The position numbers were made by a program, and so were the translations under genes. DNA of 64,000 nucleotides from Candidatus Opimibacter skivensis (GTDB taxonomy: Bacteria > Bacteroidota > Bacteroidia > Chitinophagales > Saprospiraceae): contig JADKHH010000007.1 in NCBI GenBank assembly GCA_016721905.1, forward strand, positions 153,399 to 217,398, written 5' to 3'. This document shows positions 25,432 through 34,116 of this stretch, piece after piece; position 1 is the first letter of the stretch; each line of letters begins with the position of its first letter. The notes under the pieces are model-generated. The model ran no database searches. It was not told where the DNA came from and worked only from the letters and a program-made list of their open reading frames with translations.

Positions 25432-26028
25432 TCACTTCGATGTAGTTTTGATGAGAGTTAAAACCGATTGTATCATTCTTTCTCCATTGCTACTTATGTC
25501 AAATTGAAAGTTTGCGACTCTCCATTTAAACATCTGTAACCGGAACGTGCCCATCACGATATGCATTAACTCATCTGATGCTATTGAATTGGTAAATACG
25601 TTCTTCTGTTGTCCTTCCAGAATAATGGGCATTAAGTGTTTTAGTTTTACCCCCATGATCTTCAATATGGTCTCGTTGATGCGTTGGCTTTCTTCCATGA
25701 GTCCATCCGAAAAGACCGCAACGACAAAGTGAGGGTTCTTTTTAAAGAAGGCAAACTGATTTTGAAACAGCGTTGTGAATTTTTCTTCGGGTGATTGCGT
25801 GCTGGAAATGGCATGCGTATAGCGATCATCCATACTCTTAGCCAGGTATTCGAGTAAGGCAATAATTATTTCCTCCTTACTGGTAAAGTGCCTGTAGATG
25901 GCACTTTCAGAAAATTTCATTTCCCTGGCAAGGTTCTTTATTGTTAAACCACTTATGCCCGAGGCCGTCAGTATTTTTCCTGCCGCTTCGATAATTTCAA
26001 GTTGTCTATCAGAAATGGTTGTTGTCAT
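25432..26028 (-). CDS. TetR/AcrR-family repressor
   Basis: The 198-residue protein begins with a classic TetR helix-turn-helix: IIEAAGKILTASGISGLTIKNLAREMKFSESAIYRHFTSKEEII (about residues 12-55). The C-terminal ligand domain contains FTTLFQNQFAFFKKNPHFVVAVFSDG. It lies inside the efflux operon, with the stop of the preceding membrane gene and its own ATG overlapping as TAATG. It most likely represses the whole operon through the palindrome at 26457-26476. Confidence 0.9.
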   Translation of the reverse strand: MTTTISDRQLEIIEAAGKILTASGISGLTIKNLAREMKFSESAIYRHFTSKEEIIIALLEYLAKSMDDRYTHAISSTQSPEEKFTTLFQNQFAFFKKNPHFVVAVFSDGLMEESQRINETILKIMGVKLKHLMPIILEGQQKNVFTNSIASDELMHIVMGTFRLQMFKWRVANFQFDISSNGERMIQSVLTLIKTTSK

Positions 26029-26438
26029 TATTCGTTTATATTTTTCATTTTAAAAAAAGCAACTCCCAACCAAATCACAGAAGCTGTCATCGCCATGGCT
26101 CCGATTAATACTAAAGCAGGAGGCAAACCAAAATACACCTCAGAGAGTATACCTATGGGCATTAACAATCCTGTCAGCGCCAACCAGGAAATGGTTTTTA
26201 TGTTTTGAAGCTTACCTCTGAAATGCAGCAGCAAATAACCAATCAGGATGTTTAAGAATGCGAACAAGTTTCCATGTACGTGCGCCAGTCTGCTTTCAAA
26301 GTGTTTTCCGATACTGTACGCTTTTGCCCACTCTTCTTTACCCGGCGCAAAGTCACGCAAATAGATTAACAGGAAACCGTACAGCATAAAAAACCCCATG
26401 GTCAAAAAGCCTATTGCGATGTTGTTTTTACCGTTCAT
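26028..26438 (-). CDS. First-gene membrane protein of the efflux operon
   Basis: The 136-residue protein has four hydrophobic helices (FLTMGFFMLYGFLLIYL, HVHGNLFAFLNILIGYLLL, TISWLALTGLLMPIGILS, ALVLIGAMAMTASVIWLGVAFF). Between helices 1 and 2 it has GKHFESRLAHVHGN, where Glu and two His could bind metal or heme (inference). It is of unknown family. It is the first gene behind the palindromic operator. Confidence 0.7.
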   Translation of the reverse strand: MNGKNNIAIGFLTMGFFMLYGFLLIYLRDFAPGKEEWAKAYSIGKHFESRLAHVHGNLFAFLNILIGYLLLHFRGKLQNIKTISWLALTGLLMPIGILSEVYFGLPPALVLIGAMAMTASVIWLGVAFFKMKNINE

Positions 26439-26456
26439 TTTGATTGGATCTATAAG

Positions 26457-26476
26457 GTAAGTGAGTATTCACTTAC
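26457..26476 (-). promoter_or_regulatory. Palindromic operator, probable TetR site
   Basis: GTAAGTGA (26457-26464) and TCACTTAC (26469-26476) are perfect inverted repeats with a 4-base spacer. The site starts immediately downstream of the -7 box and covers the likely transcription start, an ideal place for a repressor. It lies 19 bases before the first gene of the operon that encodes the TetR protein. Confidence 0.75.
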
Positions 26477-26507
26477 AAAGATAGGTGGATTGTATTGACT
26501 CTTGCAA
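26476..26507 (-). promoter_or_regulatory. Efflux operon promoter (Bacteroidetes type)
   Basis: On the minus strand TTG (26507-26505) is followed after 21 bases by TATCTTTG (26483-26476), an exact TAnnTTTG -7 box. The -7 box shares its last base with the palindromic operator. All seven genes down to 18944 follow with gaps of at most about 120 bases. Confidence 0.7.
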
Positions 26508-26540
26508 GTTTATTTTTGAAGAACCTCCAGAATTATGAGC

Positions 26541-26649
26541 AAAGGGCTGAACCCCTTTGCTACAAACCGCCCCTTCAGGGCTTAAAGAAAATAACGTAAT
26601 TCCAAAATCCCTGAAAGGGCGCACGATTAGGAAAGGGGTTTAGCCCTTT
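26541..26649. repeat. Long nested inverted repeat
   Basis: AAAGGGCTGAACCCCTTTGC (26541-26560) pairs with 26630-26649 at 18 of 20 positions. Inside it, GCCCCTTCAGGG pairs with CCCTGAAAGGGC (26609-26620). The whole forms a hairpin of about 110 bases. Such REP-like hairpins are common in Bacteroidota intergenic DNA. Shorter ones with GCCCC/GGGGC stems follow at about 27176-27245. Confidence 0.65.
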
Positions 26650-26825
26650 TCCAGGAAGGTCAGACAGTATAAGAGAGGATCATATCTGTGTAATTTTTTT
26701 CAAAATACATCTGCGGCATCCTTGTGCTGAGCGCAGTCGAACTATGCGTTCCAAAACAAACAATATGCCTCCGCTAATTCACGCTAATTTTCGCTAATTG
26801 CATTCCTACCTATGCTGAATGGTCA

Positions 26826-27030
26826 GAGCTACCAGCTTCCAGCTACCAGCGTATCCGCTTTACACACTAAACAATATTGCTGACTGGCCACTGCGGACTG
26901 CCGACTGATTTGAGCTACCAGCTTCCAGCTACCAGCGTATTCGCTTTACACACTAAACAATATTGCTGACTGGCCACTGCGGACTGCCGACTGATTTGAG
27001 CTACCAGCTTCCAGCTACCAGCGTATTCTC
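26826..27030. repeat. 86-bp tandem repeat (2.4 copies)
   Basis: Units start with GAGCTACCAGCTTCCAG at 26826, 26912 and 26998, a period of 86 bases, nearly identical. Degenerate relatives with the same CTACCAGCTTCCAGC phrase and GACTGGCGACTG phrases occur at 27297-27460, and shorter ones near 5180, 14205 and 58995-59160. The 26650-27454 spacer holds no convincing gene. Confidence 0.75.
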
Positions 27031-27454
27031 ATTACTCACTATATAATAATGCTAAGTGTGTGCTAAATGTGGGCTCATCACTACCCTCCAAACAGCCCTC
27101 TACTCACTGCCCTATGCAGCTCTATGCCCTCTGCTCTATGCTCTATGCTAGATCTAAGCTCAACCGACAGAGGTTCTGCCCCTACAGGGCAGGGATAGGA
27201 TTTTCCTGGCTTCTTTGTTACCGACATGTAGCCCCGATGGGGCATTAATGATATTCAACCATGTATAGAATTATGCTCTGCTGACTGCCAACTGATTTGA
27301 GCTACCAGCTTCCAGCTTCCAGAGCATCTTCATTACGCACAAGACAAATATTGCTGACTGGCGACTGAAGACTGGCGACTGAAAATAGCTACCAGCTACC
27401 AGAGTATCTTCATTACGCACAAGACAATTATTGCTTACTGGAAACTGCTCACTG

Positions 27455-28735
27455 CTAACTGCTAACTGGTAACTTCCGTTTCACAACCCTACTCACCCGA
27501 TACACCAGGAAAATACATATCACCATAATCACCACCATCACATACCCCAGCGTATCAAAATGCTTCAACGGACTGCTCTCCGCTGCCTGCACCACCACCA
27601 GGCCGGCAAACATCGCCGCCACGCCACCGGCCATCTGCTGGAGCGACGAATTGATGCTCATAAACGCGCCACGGTCATACATCTCGGGCACTGCTGAATT
27701 TAGTGCCGTCGCAGGGACCATGCGGCTCATGATGCCCATAAACAAGATCATGTTGATCACAATCACCATCCAGATCGGTACCGGCCCGAGATTGGTATAC
27801 ACGACCACCATGATAGCCGCGACGACTGAACCAAACACAAAGATTTTAAACTTATCCACCCGGTCACTGAGGCGACCGATGAGCGGCATGATGATCATCG
27901 AAGAGATACCGGTAAAAAAGAAAATCACAGGTAGATCCGCCTGCGCGATCATTACATTGTTGACCAGAAATGCACTGGTAAACGGCATGAGCATAAAGCC
28001 ACCGAGCGACAACATCGCTGTCGCCATAAATCCAATCCGGTAATCACGCTTCTGGATCGTATGCCACAGATGGTGTAATGCATTTTTATCGGATTGCAAC
28101 TTAAGATGCTCTGTCAATGGTTTCAACCTGGTGACAACAGCTACTCCAATCAATACCGACAAGATGACGACCATGATAAAGGTGGCATGCCAGCCCCATA
28201 TATTGGCGAGCAGCAAACCAATCGGCACGCCCAGGATCTGGCTGCCGGCAAAAGCCATCTGCACAAATCCCATCACACGCCCCCGCTGGCTGAGTGTAAA
28301 CACATCGGTGATGATCGCCATCGAAATAGATCCCACCACCCCACCGAAAAGACCCGTCACAACCCGCGCGAGCAACAAGGTCTGATAGTTGTAGGCCAGC
28401 GCACAAAACGCCGTACCGACGATAAAGCCTGAATAGAAAAACAACAACAGTTTCTTCCGGTCAAATTTGTCCGCGAATCCAGCCGCCAGGATTCCGGAAA
28501 TACCGGCACTAATGGCGTATGCCGAGACCACGGATCCAAATTGTGAAGTGCTCAGCCCAAGCGTTTTTAACAGGATATCTCCCAGTGGAGATATGATCAT
28601 AAAATCAAGGATGATCGTAAACTGCAACAAGGCCAGGATGAGTATTATAAACTGCTGGTAGCCGGTAAAAGGGATCACTTCCTTTCGTGCCTTACCAGCA
28701 GGTGCAGCAACTGCCTCAGGCTGTATTTCTTCCAT
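27455..28735 (-). CDS. MFS transporter (DHA1-like drug/sugar efflux family)
   Basis: The 426-residue protein has twelve predicted membrane helices. Motif A, GFADKFDRKK, sits between helices 2 and 3, with a degenerate second copy, GRLSDRVDKFK, in the C-terminal half. Helix 5 shows the GPxxG-like antiporter region as GSQILGVPIGLLLANIWGWHATF. This fits a proton-coupled exporter of the DHA1/AraJ type. Substrate unknown. The frame is intact. It is transcribed divergently from the glycosyltransferase gene. Confidence 0.88.
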   Translation of the reverse strand: MEEIQPEAVAAPAGKARKEVIPFTGYQQFIILILALLQFTIILDFMIISPLGDILLKTLGLSTSQFGSVVSAYAISAGISGILAAGFADKFDRKKLLLFFYSGFIVGTAFCALAYNYQTLLLARVVTGLFGGVVGSISMAIITDVFTLSQRGRVMGFVQMAFAGSQILGVPIGLLLANIWGWHATFIMVVILSVLIGVAVVTRLKPLTEHLKLQSDKNALHHLWHTIQKRDYRIGFMATAMLSLGGFMLMPFTSAFLVNNVMIAQADLPVIFFFTGISSMIIMPLIGRLSDRVDKFKIFVFGSVVAAIMVVVYTNLGPVPIWMVIVINMILFMGIMSRMVPATALNSAVPEMYDRGAFMSINSSLQQMAGGVAAMFAGLVVVQAAESSPLKHFDTLGYVMVVIMVICIFLVYRVSRVVKRKLPVSS

Positions 28736-28894
28736 GGATCAGATTAAAGTAGCGTGGCCCAAAATCAAAATAAAGTGCATAGATAACAGTTTGGGGCGCA
28801 AATGGATGTCAACTCCATTGAAATCATGCCGGCTTTCCTGAAAATACCGACCAATGTGCTGTGGTAACTACCCGAATGTTATTTTCACATCCAC

Positions 28895-30316
28895 ATGTCC
28901 GCACACCTGAAGGCTCTAGCCAACTATCATCCCCTTCTGATCCTTGCCGCACTAACAGTGCTCTCCACGGTGATGCGGTTCTTTTCCTTCTTTCCTTCCG
29001 TGATGGATCATGATGAATCCACGTATCTGGTCATCGCCGATGCGCTGCGAAATGGTGATGTCTACCTGCGGGATGTGATCGATACCAAACCCATCGGCAT
29101 CTTTACGCTCCTCGCCATTTTCCAGCTCTTTTTTGGCAAATCAGCGTGGATGCTCTACCTCGCGCATCGCGAATTGATCAAAGACAGTCCAGGATATAAA
29201 CACAATGCCGGTCCGGTGGCCAGCGGCGTCATCTATGTCTTTATCATTTCTATTTTCACCTTTTACGGTATCTCCCCGAATACAGAACATTTCTTCAACC
29301 TGTTTACCATCACAGCCCTATTCCTCATCCTGAGGTATCAGGGCGTATTATGGATATTCCTCGCCGGTGCTTTATTAGGGCTGGGCTTCATGATCAAGTA
29401 TGTCGTGCTGTTTGATGCGCTGGCCATTGGCTTGTTTTATGTATGGCGGCAAGTGAGTGCAGGAAACAAATGGATGTACTGGTTTTTAAGAGGAACGCTG
29501 ATGGCCACTGGCTTTATCATCCCTTTCCTATGTGCATGGATGTACTACAGGCAATTGGGTATGGAAGAAACCTTTATGTTTTTTTCCTTTGAACTCAGTG
29601 GCCGGTATATCATCGATGCGGCATGGTATGATTACATCCGCTATGTGATGGATGGCCTGCTCCGATTTTTACCGGTGACGGTATGGTTTGTTTTTTGTTC
29701 GTGGCACTGGCGCACGACCGGATTGGGATTGCCATTGTTGGCATGGCTCTGGGGCAGCCTGGTGATCATCATCATCTTACTACCCGGCAAATTATTTGCC
29801 CATTATTTTATCCAGTTCATGCTTCCATTTAGTCTGCTTGCCGGAAGTTTCTTTGATCCGAGACGTACGCCAGGTCGCGCATTGGCTTGGATGCGAAAGC
29901 CAACCATCGGCTATCCAATTCTGATTGTACTCATCATCGTTAATATGGCGTTTCAGAAATCAGATTATTTTGATAAAGCGGATTACGCTGCTGAGGCAGC
30001 CACCTACTTAAACACACATCTGCAGCCAGGTGATATCCTCTACACCGCTAATGCGCCTCAGATCATCTATCTCCTGACGGGCACCAATAGTCCTACTCCT
30101 TATGTGCATCCATCGTTGATCTGGGACAAGGACAACAGCAAGGCACTCGGGATAGAGCGGAATGAAGAATGGCATAAGATACTGGAACAAAAACCGCGCT
30201 ATATCCTCATCAAGGATAATCTACGGCCTGACAATCCCATGCTGCCGGCCCTCGATACAATGTATCATCAGATAAAGACCTTCGGCAAGGAGCTGGTGCT
30301 CTTTGAGCAAAGGTAA
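28895..30316 (+). CDS. GT-C membrane glycosyltransferase (family 39/83-like)
   Basis: The 473-residue protein has about ten membrane helices. Its first periplasmic loop contains MDHDESTYLVIADALRNGDVYLRD, with the acidic residues that coordinate the lipid-phosphate sugar donor in Pmt/ArnT-type enzymes. It probably transfers a sugar from an undecaprenyl or dolichyl-type donor in the periplasm. The second helix region is short: WMLYLAHRELIKDSPGYKHNAGPV runs directly into the third helix, where relatives have about 20 more residues, so a small in-frame deletion is possible. Acceptor unknown. Confidence 0.75.
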   Translation: MSAHLKALANYHPLLILAALTVLSTVMRFFSFFPSVMDHDESTYLVIADALRNGDVYLRDVIDTKPIGIFTLLAIFQLFFGKSAWMLYLAHRELIKDSPGYKHNAGPVASGVIYVFIISIFTFYGISPNTEHFFNLFTITALFLILRYQGVLWIFLAGALLGLGFMIKYVVLFDALAIGLFYVWRQVSAGNKWMYWFLRGTLMATGFIIPFLCAWMYYRQLGMEETFMFFSFELSGRYIIDAAWYDYIRYVMDGLLRFLPVTVWFVFCSWHWRTTGLGLPLLAWLWGSLVIIIILLPGKLFAHYFIQFMLPFSLLAGSFFDPRRTPGRALAWMRKPTIGYPILIVLIIVNMAFQKSDYFDKADYAAEAATYLNTHLQPGDILYTANAPQIIYLLTGTNSPTPYVHPSLIWDKDNSKALGIERNEEWHKILEQKPRYILIKDNLRPDNPMLPALDTMYHQIKTFGKELVLFEQR

Positions 30317-30472
30317 CAGTCATCGTACACAACCTCAGCAGACTCCAATTGCCTGCATTGCTCGTTTATCTTTTGTAAAATAAACGTGGCAAGTCGAACT
30401 GGCTATGCGTGGAATAGTTGAATCATTGTAATTTCAGAGGGACATCCAATTTTTTCATCAACCACCACTAAT

Positions 30473-31084
30473 ATGAAAAAGTATTCCTTTGCCATTCTAT
30501 GTCTCCTCGTGGCAGCCGTCCTGCTGTTACCTCGATGTGCAAAAAATCCTGATGCTGCAGCCGAAACACCTTATGAAATGAAAGCAACATTCGGAGGCTA
30601 CGAAAACCAGGTCAAATGGGGCGAACACCTCGTTACCATCTGCGGTTGCAACGATTGCCATACGCCTAAGAAAATGGGTCCGATGGGGCCTGAGCTCGAT
30701 AGTACCCGGTTACTGTCCGGACATCCTGCAGGCATGCCTGTCGCTGATATTGACCGGAAGCTGCTGGAGAGTAAAGGGATTGCGGCTACAGACATGATGA
30801 CAGCGTGGATCGGTCCCTGGGGCATTTCGTATACGGCTAATCTGACTTCAGATGAAACAGGAATAGGTACCTGGCAGGAAAGTAATTTCATCACCGCGAT
30901 CCGCGAAGGAAAGTTTAAAGGCATCTCAACCTCAAGACCGCTGTTGCCCCCGATGCCCTGGCAGATGTACAGGCATATGACGGATGATGAACTGAAAGCC
31001 GTATTTGCATACCTGAAGTCTACAAAGCCGATCAAGAACATTGTACCTGAAGCTACACCACCGTTGATGGCGGCCACTAAGTAA
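30473..31084 (+). CDS. Mono-heme c-type cytochrome lipoprotein
   Basis: The 203-residue protein has a lipoprotein-like signal ending LLPRC, then a c-type heme site CNDCH (within CGCNDCHTPKKMGP) and a probable distal Met ligand in LLPPMPWQMYRHMTDDEL. The order, with GHPAGMP and AIREGKF between, is that of the cytochrome c domain found beside dehydrogenases and oxidases. It likely carries electrons in the periplasm. No redox partner gene is adjacent. Frame intact. Confidence 0.88.
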   Translation: MKKYSFAILCLLVAAVLLLPRCAKNPDAAAETPYEMKATFGGYENQVKWGEHLVTICGCNDCHTPKKMGPMGPELDSTRLLSGHPAGMPVADIDRKLLESKGIAATDMMTAWIGPWGISYTANLTSDETGIGTWQESNFITAIREGKFKGISTSRPLLPPMPWQMYRHMTDDELKAVFAYLKSTKPIKNIVPEATPPLMAATK

Positions 31085-31159
31085 TCCAATGCCAACTGAT
31101 CACAGGATTTCCTGCTCCACTCAGGATGCCGGATATCCTGTGACAGGTTGTCGGGCACA

Positions 31160-31606
31160 TCATAACTTCAACAGGAAATTTTCTATACTGAACGGCGGTT
31201 CGCGATATACGTAGGCTGCACTCAATACTTTGTAGAGTACTTTCTTCAGCGTGTCGAAGTCTGTGGGTTTCTTGATATAGACATTGGCACCATACTGAAA
31301 GGTATCTTCGATATCCTTTTCATAGGACGAGGTCGAATAAATCGCTACGGCGACATCCTTTAGTTTATCCATACTCCTTATTTCTTTCAGGCAGGCAAGT
31401 CCGTTTTTCATGGGCATATTGAGGTCAAGAAACAGAATGTGGGGCACTGGTGTATCTTCCTTTTTGAGGTATTCCATCAACTCTACGCCATCTTTGACAG
31501 CATGGACCACAGTCTTGATCCGGGATTCCTCCAAGGCATCAGTAAAGTTCGTACGGTCACTTGCATCGTCATCCGCGAGGAGGACAATTAACTGGCTGCT
31601 ATCCAT
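31160..31606 (-). CDS. Single-domain response regulator
   Basis: I start it at 31606 (MDSSQLIVLLADDD); this ATG overlaps the last codons of the histidine kinase gene. It is a receiver domain with the acidic triad ADDD, phosphorylation site Asp61 in LFLDLNMP, STSS switch region and KKP lysine. It is of the Rcp1 type that often pairs with cytoplasmic kinases. The overlap strongly suggests that the neighbouring kinase is its partner. Confidence 0.9.
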   Translation of the reverse strand: MDSSQLIVLLADDDASDRTNFTDALEESRIKTVVHAVKDGVELMEYLKKEDTPVPHILFLDLNMPMKNGLACLKEIRSMDKLKDVAVAIYSTSSYEKDIEDTFQYGANVYIKKPTDFDTLKKVLYKVLSAAYVYREPPFSIENFLLKL

Positions 31607-33223
31607 GCTGGGGCTTTTTAAGGGTCGGTATATAGATATCAAAAGTAGCCCCTTTATTTAATTCTCCGGTGGCGGTAATGCAACCATCGTGGTTTTCTAC
31701 AATCCGCTTGGCAATGGCCAACCCAATTCCCGTCCCTTTGTAGGTTTCCCTGCCATACAAGCGCTGGAACACCTCGAATATTTTTTCACGGTATATGGGC
31801 TCGAATCCAATGCCATTGTCCGCAATCCGGATGTGACAATATTCCAGATCCTGTTTCAGTTGATCATTCAGGCAGGCATTGCCTGGTTTTAAATCGGCAG
31901 AGATTCGGATGTGAGGCGGCTTTCCCGGAATAGAAAATTTAAGCGCATTGGAAATGATATTATGGATGAGCTGACGAAACTGAAAATGGATGACATTAGC
32001 CTCACAAATCTCTATCACTTCAATCACCGCGTTCCTTTCTTCGATCGTGTCCTTGAGTTCATCCAGGACTTCGTCAATGATGATGCCCAGATCTATATTT
32101 TCAAATTTTCGCTCATCAGAGTTAGTCCGGGCATAGGTCAGCAGATCTTCAATGAGTGTCTGCATACTGAGGGCTGCCTCCTGCATTTTTACAAAGTGGA
32201 CCCTCCCTTTTTCTGACAAGGCCAGGTAATCACTTGTCTCTATCCGCGATGCAGCCATCTGAATTTTCCGAAGCGGCTCCTGCAGGTCATGACTGGAAAT
32301 ATTTAAAAACAATTGCAGTTCCTTATTTGCTGCCACCAACTCTGCGGCTCTTTTCTCCTTCTCCTGATTCTGAAAGGCGAGTTCATGGTTGGCGATGATC
32401 AATTCTCCCGCCAGCTTCTCCTTGGTTTCATTCTGGAACTCTAGTTCCAGGTTGGCGACAGCCAGTTCGGATGCGCGCTTCTCCTTTTCTTCATTCTGGA
32501 AAGCAAGCTCCTGGTTAGCGAGGATTAATTTCTCGGCCAATGCATCCCTGTCCTCGTCCTGTTTGACCAAAGCTGCATGCAGCTTCTGTGATGTAAAAGC
32601 TCATTATTCAACTTGAAATAGGAAAAGAAAAGGATGAGGAGCGCCCCGAGAAATAGCACTATGATATAAAACGGTGCGATGAGCGACAACCGGGTATACC
32701 GCTGGGTACGTCGCTCGAGTAATGAAGTTTCTTCCCTGGTCATCTCATTCAGAAATGCATTGACATTGTCCATTCGCCGTGCGGATTCATCAATATGTGC
32801 CTTCAGATTGGCTGGGACATCCCTGGGGACATCCTCTATAGCAGTCTCACGGATACTCTTCTTTTTTTCTTCAATGGCCTTGAAAAGGAAGGAGGCATGC
32901 AACATTTGTTCAGCATTGCCGCTGATCAGGCTATCCAGATCATGCTGTGCCTTCTCCAGTGAGCGCAATGCATTGTTGCACTTGTGCAGCATCAATGAAT
33001 CCCTGGTCAGGAGGAAACCGCGCTTATTCGTCTCGGCTTCCAGCAAGGAGGCAGATATGTTACGTAGGGCATTCTTGACCTGGTTGGTATGATAGATCAG
33101 GTTGGAAGATTTAAAGAGGTTGTTGATCTGCACAAAGGAATAGATAGAAAGACCCACCATAAAGATGGTCGTCATGACATAGATCAATCGAATATTGGAA
33201 GCTGATCGTTCTATTTTATTCAT
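31599..33223 (-). CDS. CHASE3 sensor histidine kinase (one frameshift)
   Basis: Two overlapping frames form one kinase of about 540 aa. The N-terminal part (33223 to about 32590) has a membrane helix, a CHASE3-like sensor domain (ALRNISASLLEAETNKRGFLLT) and a second helix (LIAPFYIIVLFLGALLILFF). The frame then shifts near 32588 and continues QKLHAALVKQDEDRDALAEKL. Three 21-residue repeats of the type AN-x-EL-x-FQN-x-x-KEK-x-A-x-EL form a coiled-coil signal helix. Then come the phospho-acceptor His in NISSHDLQEPLRK, the N box in NIISNALKFS and the G boxes DNGIGF and GTGIGLAIAKRI. The frame shift needs one added base. Confidence 0.85.
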
Positions 33224-33322
33224 AGACCTCTAAAATTATTCTTTATACTGTCGGCTGAATTGGGGGAAAAGGCGGAATCCTGCCCGGCAAGATAATCAGA
33301 TAATGCATTTTGCCCCGATGAG

Positions 33323-33574
33323 TCAAATGTAATACTTCAGGCTATGAACCCGCGCAGCAAATGCAGTGGCCCGTAGCTTATTTTCTGAAGGCGAATACTG
33401 CCTCAGTTCTGCGCCCCTTTGAGGAGTAAGATTAAGTGGTTTTGGCTCGTTAGGTGTAATGGACATCCATGTATGCGCTGGCTTACCCTGGATAGTCCTG
33501 CCTTCATTAAAAGTCTGTCTGCCGGAGACCGTTTGGTCAGCATCATTGATGCCTGTGGGTAGTTGCCTTCTCAT
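33323..33574 (-). CDS. Possible small hypothetical protein, 83 aa
   Basis: This frame begins at an ATG overlapping the cupin stop codon (TAATG). The product is basic and has no signal peptide or known motif. The coupling with the cupin gene is the only evidence. Its composition is not clearly gene-like. Confidence 0.25.
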   Translation of the reverse strand: MRRQLPTGINDADQTVSGRQTFNEGRTIQGKPAHTWMSITPNEPKPLNLTPQRGAELRQYSPSENKLRATAFAARVHSLKYYI

Positions 33575-33912
33575 TATTCGTATCCGCTCTTGATGACCGT
33601 CAGGATCATTTTAAAACGTCCATCTGGCTTGATATGATGAGATGCATGCGCCGGGATGATGATCGATCCTCCGGTGAGCAGAAAATTGGATTTTCCGGCG
33701 ATGATGATTTCTGCCTTTCCTTCAATGATCTGGGCGAAGGTGTCGAAAGGAGAAGTTTTTTCCGTCAAGCCTTCACCGACATCAAAGGACATGACACTGA
33801 TATTGCCGGTTGATTTTTTCAGGATCGTCTTGATCACTACAGCGTTGGGAACATACTCGATGATCTCGACGGTAATGTGTGCTATTGATTTTTCTAATTC
33901 AGGATTTTCCAT
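33574..33912 (-). CDS. Small cupin-domain protein
   Basis: I place the start at 33912 (MENPELEKSIAHITVEIIEYV), giving 112 aa. The single cupin barrel shows SFDVGEGLTEKTSPFDTFAQIIEGKAEIIIAGK and SIIIPAHASHHIKPDGRFKMI. The first motif lacks the usual His-x-His, having SPFD in that place, while HASHH remains in the second. It is probably a small-molecule or metal-binding protein, function unknown. Relatives are common in Bacteroidota. Confidence 0.75.
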   Translation of the reverse strand: MENPELEKSIAHITVEIIEYVPNAVVIKTILKKSTGNISVMSFDVGEGLTEKTSPFDTFAQIIEGKAEIIIAGKSNFLLTGGSIIIPAHASHHIKPDGRFKMILTVIKSGYE

Positions 33913-34032
33913 CAGGTACCGGTCAGTGACGTGTTTTAACTTTACCAAAGATGGATAGATCAGCAAGGATAACCATTACATAATATCCGGAAAGTCTTAT
34001 ATAATTCACATCACATGCCCGGGTTGAAGCAT

Positions 34033-34066
34033 AAAAAAAGGGCCTCCCTGTGTAAGGAGAGGCCCT
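34033..34066 (-). terminator. Terminator of the adhesin gene
   Basis: On the minus strand a stem of GGGCCTC and GAGGCCC with two more pairs past a one-base bulge is followed by seven T. It lies about 50 bases after the adhesin stop codon. A clear intrinsic terminator. Confidence 0.8.
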
Positions 34067-34116
34067 CTGACGTGCCCTGGAACAAAATCCCAGGCTCTTC
34101 TCACCTAAAGTTTATT

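Noticed and set aside
26826..27030. Tandem repeat that might be a CRISPR array
   Set aside because: Units are 86 bases, contiguous and without unique spacers, and no cas gene is present.
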